From NCBI GenBank assembly GCA_051453625.1, contig JBOZIK010000001.1:175527228-175591227 (forward strand): a stretch of 64,000 nucleotides of DNA, in the 5' to 3' direction. The notes under the pieces are model-generated. The model was not told the origin of the DNA. It ran no database searches and saw only the letters and a list, made by a program, of their open reading frames with translations. The translations under genes were made by a program, and so were the position numbers. The DNA is from Welwitschia mirabilis. Lineage: Eukaryota > Gnetophyta > Gnetopsida > Welwitschiales. Position 1 is the stretch's first letter, and each line of letters opens with the position of its first letter. Shown here in pieces: positions 58,636 to 64,000 of the stretch.

Positions 58636-59875
58636 TGAATTTGATGGGGTATTTTGAGTACTTTTGTAGGACATTTGGATAAGATTAACTGGAGTTTCAA
58701 GGATTATGAAGACCCAATGGGATAATCATGTGAATATGTAATATTTAGCATATTTGAAGGCATTTTAGGAAAATTCTAATACTTAGCATTCTAAGGAGAA
58801 TTCTAATGATCTAAAAGGATAATTTTACTTCATTAAAGAATTTAAAAGGATTAAATTTGATTGCTCATCCAGATGACACTACCAAACAATAGTCCATTTG
58901 GAGAACTGACATGAATGCTGACATGAATAGGAAGTTGATTAATCATCTTTTATGACATGGCATCATCCATATGATCATTTAAACGATAGCCTAGAATGTC
59001 ATTTATTTTATGTAATTGATGCACTTAACTTTGTAATAAAGTCACATGCCTCTTTAAGCCACTAAATTTTTACCTAAGCCATTAGGATTTTATTTCTGGA
59101 ATCTTCTATGTAAAAACTATAAATATCCCTTGCCCTCACTTTTAAGAAATATCTTTTATATTGGAAAGCCTTGTGATAAAAGATTGAAAGGCATGACATC
59201 CATTTTAGCTATAAAGAAAAGTCTTCCTTGGTGTTGAGTTATGCATCCTTCATTACGGTACTGCTCCTTTGTAAGTGAATGCTTGATTTGAGATTGATAA
59301 AAAGGTTTATTTATTTCCATTATATGCAACTTCCTTATGGTTTATTTTGGTTATAATTCTATGACATCTTTATAGTTAACATAGATCATAAGAACAGCTT
59401 TTGATATGTTGATATTACTAGTTTATGACTTGCATTTTGTTTCATATTGCATTTACATAACTATAGTAGGTAAATTTCACTACATTTTGTTTTATATGTC
59501 TTATAGCTTATGTTGGTTATGATTAAGTAATAGTTTTTTAATTAATCTAAGTTATAAGAACCAATCTTTATAACACCGCATTGGTAATCAAGTAGATCTA
59601 TTACTCAGAGATATTTTATTTGCATTTTAGTTTTAAGCATTACATTAACATACATCTTGCATTGTACTTTTGCATTATTATTATTTCATTTACTTAAATG
59701 AAAAAATATTAAAAATAATTTGCAAAATCAATTTTATAACTTATAGCCTAGTGTCTTTAGCAGATTAAAAGATTTGGATTAACTCCTAATTATATTAGCA
59801 TGTATTGTGTAAGAATTTATGATCCATGGGGATTTGCTTAAAGAGTTCAGAATTGCATAAATAAGCACCACAAAA
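58636..59875 (+). repeat. LTR of element H (C/H family)
   Basis: Aligns with the element C LTR (19357-20619): 'tttgatggggtattttgagtact', 'gtaggacattt', 'ctcatccagatgaca', 'aaagattgaaagg', 'tcttccttggtgttgagttatgcat', 'atggtttattttggttataattctatgacatc' and 'gattatgttggttatgatta'. The first 20-30 bases are cut or blurred where element G ends. A TATA-like CTATAAATA lies at 59118-59126, and TCATCCAGATGA at 58865-58876. Confidence 0.75.
59118..59126 (+). promoter_or_regulatory. TATA-like box in element H LTR
   Basis: CTATAAATATCCC, a good TATA context in mid-LTR, about 50 bases before a conserved 'gattgaaagg' block shared with element C. Confidence 0.4.
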
Positions 59876-59878
59876 TTT

Positions 59879-59896
59879 TAGTGATATTGCTAGGGA
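59879..59896 (+). other. Primer-binding site of element H (tRNA-Asp type)
   Basis: TAGTGATATTGCTAGGGA against TGGCGCCGTTGCCGGGGA: 11 identities, six C-to-T or G-to-A transitions, one transversion. It begins three bases after the LTR end. Confidence 0.75.
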
Positions 59897-60590
59897 GGAC
59901 AATAAGGAGATAACAAATTATCACTATAGTAGATAAGTACCTTAGATTTTAATTTTGATTATTTATTTAAACTAGTACTATATTTTTATTCTATATTCCA
60001 TAGTTCTATTTTTGTAATTTTTTATTTCTCTACCATAATAACACCTTATCATCTCATCCATCATCTAGATGATATAAGTGGACAACAAACTAGAATTTTC
60101 ACTTTTTTCTTTTGCATAAATTAGGTTTTCCTATTTTTGGTAATTTTTTATAGGGTAATAAATCTGGCATCGTCCTCTTTATCATATTGATCATAAAGCA
60201 AATGACAGTCATTCATTTTTATTTTTATTTCTTTATTTTTTTGGAATTCACTTTTCTCAATTTCTATTATTTATTTTTAAATAAGTTTTCATCAAGTGAT
60301 ATCATTTAGATAAAATCAAGATAACTATTATGTATGCATTTTTTTTGAATATGTAAGGCCATGGTGAATTCTAGTAAAAAGATAAAACATTAGAGGAAGC
60401 AAAGATTGATATTTATCTTATACTTATCTTTCTTACCATTCATTTCTATGAATACTGATAAAAGGATACTTAAAAAACATTATTTAAAAGGAGAAGAAAC
60501 TTGAGAATTTCTAAGGATATTGATAAAGAACCACTCTAAGAAATTTTTGTAGAAAAAGGATGGGCAATACTAAATGATGTTAAGACTAGG
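59897..60590 (+). mobile_element. Element H leader
   Basis: T-rich, noncoding, with the perfect palindrome TCATCTAGATGA at 60061-60072, at an offset comparable to that in the element C leader. Confidence 0.5.
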
Positions 60591-61560
60591 AATTGGATCC
60601 CTTCCTCTTTTCAACCTCTTTATTTTCCCCCTTCTCTTTTTAAGCTTCATGTATAAATAACAATGAGAGTTTTCAACGTTTTAGAGATTTCACCTCATTT
60701 ATAGAAACGTCCTATAATCATTTTAGCAAACCCCAATCACCTCCCATGAATTGTCATCCATTTTCCTTGAATTAAAATGAAGAAGATGATGATTCACTTC
60801 ATGCATCCATGAGAAAAATAAAGGAATAAATAAAAAATCTATAAGAAAATCAAAGAAGTAATCTAGAAAATTTGATTGAATTCTTTTAATAAACTATGTT
60901 ACAAATTCAACTATCCCAAGATGCTTTTACAACACAACATTCTGAAACTAATCTTACTATTTCTACTACATACCATCTTGAGAAAAATGAGAATAACATA
61001 AAAAAAAGTAGTAAAAATTCTTTATTTAAAATAAACAATGTGATTTCAGATCAAATTATAACATTCCATTTATTATAAGATGGCCAAAAGGAAGACAATG
61101 TTGATTCAACTCAATTATTCAATAATAAGGATGAGGATAAATATTTATTAGATGATGATATTGAGATACAAGATTATTTTCTTATAATTAATTTACTTTT
61201 AGAAAATTCAAATGAAATAGATAAATCATTTCATAAATAATATGAAAGTCTTTCAATCCATGATAAAGATAATTATCACATTTCTCTTTATGACCTTTTT
61301 GATTAATTTGATAATTTAAATAATAATGACATGTAACAATGTGATGAAGAAAAAGAGGATAAGGAAAAAGATGATGGACCAGTTTTATTTATGATCTCTT
61401 TGACAAATTCAACAAATTAGAGAATGAGAATAATACTCAATAAAATAAGAAAGATATAGTTAAAAACAATGATGAAAAAGTGAAAAAGCAATTTAACAAA
61501 GTAATGATAAAGATAATAATAATTTAAAAAACATAATGAAGGACACATGAATATTTACTC
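60591..61560 (+). pseudogene. Element H acidic ORF remnants
   Basis: A fairly open frame with few stops: DDDSLHASMRKIKE, ENLIEFF, then 60896-61078 (MLQIQLSQDAFTTQHSETNL...YHLEKNENNIKKSSKN), DGQKEDNVDSTQLFNNKDED and LDDDIEIQDYFLIINLLLEN, then DEEKEDKEKDDGPVLFMISL up to about 61420. It is rich in D, E, K, N and S, unlike the I/L/Y/F-rich shadow frames. It could correspond to the gag C-terminal or PR-RT linker part of the C/H family. No known domain was recognised. Confidence 0.4.
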
Positions 61561-62329
61561 AAATTTAACAAAGGATAGACTTGTTCATTCCAATGCAAAA
61601 ATTCAACCTTGATATTGTACTCATGTTTGTCCATCCTTCTATTGTGCTTTCATGTAAAACTCCAAATAACATCATTTCTTCTAGTATTACTTCCACATTA
61701 CCTTGTGACATTAATAATGGTAATATTTTTGCATATTTTCTATTTGAAATTTCATGTAATTCTAAAAGCCACATCTTGTTTCTTATATTTAATGAAACCC
61801 ATGATTTTGAAGAGTATTTTTCTAATATCTCTCGATCTCTTTCTCTTAAAACTCCATGTAATACTTAAAGTAAGATTCTTTCTTTTCTTACCATGTAATG
61901 TCTCATTTTACTAATTTTGTATTACTTGCATAAAAAGGAACATATAAAATAATATTTTAAGATCAATAAAAACAACAAGGAATAATTTAAGAAGAATATA
62001 GCTTTTACTATTAATAGTAGTGAATTACATTTCTCATCATTATCCACCTCATCTAATGGCATCAATATATATTGCATAACGAAGGACACATCTTTTTACA
62101 TTTGGATCACACCCATTCATATCTCTGTTAAATAATTTTTATTAGTACTTAATACACTTTTTTACATAATTAATGAATTTGGAACATTATATTTTCTTCT
62201 TATTAAGAATCATGCTTGTCCTCAAGTATGGTTTTTCCTCTAACTACATTATTGGTAAAGCCATGCTCCTCTAGGTTATTTTCTATATGGTGTACAAGAC
62301 ATAATAGAAAAGAGAGGATATTATTTATT
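61561..62329 (+). mobile_element. Element H interior, no recognised domain
   Basis: Overlapping frames at 61581-61868 and 61609-61914 exist but show no family motif. Nothing further can be supported before element I. Confidence 0.4.
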
Positions 62330-62709
62330 AATAAATATACTAATAATTTAAAATAAAATGGTATATCAAGCCTGATTAAAAAGTCTGGAAAATGTGTCTA
62401 CATGTACTTCCTATTTTTCCATGTTTGTTGATTATAGTGAATCCATTGAATAAGTACTTCATTTATATATTTATTTCTTAATTGCTTAGATCTAGTACTT
62501 AGGACTTTTTTAGGTTATATAGTAAAAGTTAGGTTGGGTTTGAGTTTAATGTATTGCTATTTTAAGATGTAGTCCTGATTTCTATCTTCATGATATGATT
62601 TCATTATGATCGCATGAAAAACTGGATATATTTGAGACATCTGTGGAGGAAGTTCTAGCTTATACACTAGATCCCCTATTCTTTTCAATGATCTTGAATG
62701 TACCATATA
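62330..62709 (-). pseudogene. Element I integrase C-terminus and chromodomain remnant
   Basis: Minus strand: SLKRIGDLVYKLELPPQMSQ and IYPVFHAIIMKSYHEDRNQD (about 62590-62709) match GPF.VLKRIG.VAYRLELPP...IHPVFHVSLLKPYHED of chromoviruses. Then KVLSTRSKQLRNKYINEVLI and QWIHYNQQTWKNRKYM (about 62385-62495) match the chromodomain pattern EKILA.R.VRRR....EYLVKWKG..E.EATWE...L. The chromodomain is thought to steer integration to particular chromatin. One stop interrupts it and key aromatic positions are partly changed. Confidence 0.75.
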
Positions 62710-63272
62710 NNNNNNNNNNNNNNNNNNNNNNNNNNNNNNNNNNNNNNNNNNNNNNNNNNNNNNNNNNNNNNNNNNNNNNNNNNNNNNNNNNNNNNNNNNN
62801 NNNNNNNNNNNNNNNNNNNNNNNNNNNNNNNNNNNNNNNNNNNNNNNNNNNNNNNNNNNNNNNNNNNNNNNNNNNNNNNNNNNNNNNNNNNNNNNNNNNN
62901 NNNNNNNNNNNNNNNNNNNNNNNNNNNNNNNNNNNNNNNNNNNNNNNNNNNNNNNNNNNNNNNNNNNNNNNNNNNNNNNNNNNNNNNNNNNNNNNNNNNN
63001 NNNNNNNNNNNNNNNNNNNNNNNNNNNNNNNNNNNNNNNNNNNNNNNNNNNNNNNNNNNNNNNNNNNNNNNNNNNNNNNNNNNNNNNNNNNNNNNNNNNN
63101 NNNNNNNNNNNNNNNNNNNNNNNNNNNNNNNNNNNNNNNNNNNNNNNNNNNNNNNNNNNNNNNNNNNNNNNNNNNNNNNNNNNNNNNNNNNNNNNNNNNN
63201 NNNNNNNNNNNNNNNNNNNNNNNNNNNNNNNNNNNNNNNNNNNNNNNNNNNNNNNNNNNNNNNNNNNNNNNN
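62710..63272. other. Assembly gap (563 N)
   Basis: The run of N lies between two parts of the element I integrase. Frames crossing it on both strands are artefacts. Confidence 0.99.
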
Positions 63273-64000
63273 GTTGTACTTTCCCATTTTTAAGGGTTTC
63301 TTTTTGTCTTGATTCTTAGTAATACCTATTCATTAACTTGAAATACATAGATCTGGTATTCTTGATTATAGTACTTTTTGTATTAATCTTACATTGCTAG
63401 TATTTGTCTCTTTATTTTATTACTTACATCTTTCATCATCTTTATCATAAAGGTGATGGCTTTTCTAAACTTTGTGAAGGATGTGACTAAGTAACAAGGG
63501 TAGAATAGTTCTTTCCATACATATCTTCAAATGGTAAACATTAAATGGAAGTTTAGAAAATCTAGTTATTAGCAAATTCTATCAAATGTAGAAAGTTCTC
63601 CCACTGTTTGGGCTTTCTTATCACATAACATCTTAGAGTATCCTTTAGTACATGTATTCACTTTTTAAGTTTGACCATATTTCTTTGGGTGATATGAAAG
63701 GATAAAGATAAGTTTGATGCCCAAATGGTGAAAGAAACTTTGCGAAAACTTAGATAAGAACATAAGATCCTAGTCAAATACTATAACCTATGGTGCACCA
63801 CATAATTTAAAAACTTCCTATACAAATCAAATGTCTAATTCTTTAGCTATATTGGAGTCTGAACTATATAAAATAAGCCATCTTAATCAACTTATCAACA
63901 CAAATGAAAAATACATCATGCTATCTATTAATGAAGGGTAATCTAATGATGAAATCCATGGATATTTACTCCCACTTCCACTATGGTATTCCTAATGGTT
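63273..64000 (-). pseudogene. Element I integrase core remnant
   Basis: Minus strand from the window edge: PWISSLDYPSLIDSMMYFSF, LISWLRWLIL, SNIAKELDI.FV.EVFKLCG and AP.VIVFD.DLMFLSKFSQSF, then FHHLGIKLIFILSYHPKKYG, QT.KVNTCTKGYSKMLCDKK. Family pattern: PW..ISMDFI.GLP......I.VVVDR..K.AHFI, LF...V.RLHG.P..IVSDRD..F.S.FW..L....GT.L..STAYHPQTDGQTERVNRTLE. Asp2 survives (VFD). The Glu of GQTE is a stop. Nearer the gap, YKKYYNQEYQIYVFQVNEWV with LLRIK (about 63330-63400) corresponds to YDQ..R...F.VGDWVFLRLQPYRQ. Confidence 0.8.

Larger units (their letters stand above)
62330..64000 (-). mobile_element. Element I: chromovirus 3' pol region, runs off the window
   Basis: Minus-strand integrase and chromodomain remnants (details in the next entries). 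Integrase core lies at the right edge and chromodomain at the left, so the rest of pol and gag lie beyond 64000 and the 3' LTR would be expected left of 62330. No LTR was recognised there, and the element may be truncated against H. Confidence 0.75.

Noticed and set aside
62643-63312. Three frames of about 200 codons
   Set aside because: Almost entirely N. The real coding remnant here is the minus-strand integrase.
1-64000. CRISPR array, bacterial operons, riboswitches or tRNA genes
   Set aside because: No regular spacer-repeat pattern, no dense coding and no cloverleaf candidates. All recognised signals are those of decayed plant retrotransposons.

Overview
This window looks like gene-free, transposon-saturated nuclear DNA from a flowering plant. 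It is very AT-rich and poor in CpG, and draft-assembly gaps of 10, 100 or odd lengths interrupt it. I find no intact protein-coding gene, no tRNA or rRNA gene, no CRISPR array and no bacterial-type operon. What can be recognised is a pile of old LTR retrotransposons of the Ty3/gypsy superfamily: Athila/Tat-like elements on the + strand and chromodomain-type (chromovirus) elements on the - strand. Species cannot be read from the sequence. The Athila-type gag and protease and the chromovirus integrases only say land plant.

Layout. 0.7-1.9 kb: truncated 3' end of an element family (D family) seen again at 38.8-45.1 kb. 4.6-10.8 kb (element A): RT tail, RNase H and integrase remnants of an Athila/Tat-like element, its long post-integrase region, and remnants of a third ORF around a gap. 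10.8-19.2 kb (element B): two about 1.05-kb LTRs, a tRNA-Asp-type primer site, gag and protease remnants, no RT/RNase H/integrase, and a roughly 1.15-kb tandem duplication containing (TG)26. 19.2-21.8 kb (element C): a second primer-site-like sequence, a polypurine tract, an LTR of a related family, a primer site and gag. 21.8-25.7 kb: mostly unassigned, with a degenerate repeat and one small CpG-rich island (24.43-24.87 kb) that contrasts with everything around it. 25.7-31.7 kb (J): a pair of long direct repeats around a short interior.

31.7-47.7 kb (element E): an Athila-like element with a perfect 5-bp target duplication AGGCT, into which element D (38.8-45.1 kb) is nested. 47.75-58.6 kb (element G, - strand): a chromovirus with LTRs over 2.2 kb, an initiator-Met-type primer site, and decayed gag, protease, RT, RNase H and integrase. 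58.6-62.3 kb (H): another C-type LTR, primer site and acidic ORF remnants. 62.3-64 kb (I, - strand): integrase core, GPY region and chromodomain remnant of another chromovirus, running off the window.

No element looks able to move. Catalytic residues are lost in proteases (G to R, G to E, DSGA to DYEV), in the RT (DD to YN plus deletion of the motif A region) and in integrases (deleted second Asp, Glu to stop). Many changes are C-to-T or G-to-A, as expected for long-methylated, deaminating plant DNA. The clearest evidence is the primer site of element B: it differs from the expected 18-mer at seven positions, all C-to-T or G-to-A. Protein assignments come from reading translations by eye and comparing them with remembered family motifs. 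No database search was run.
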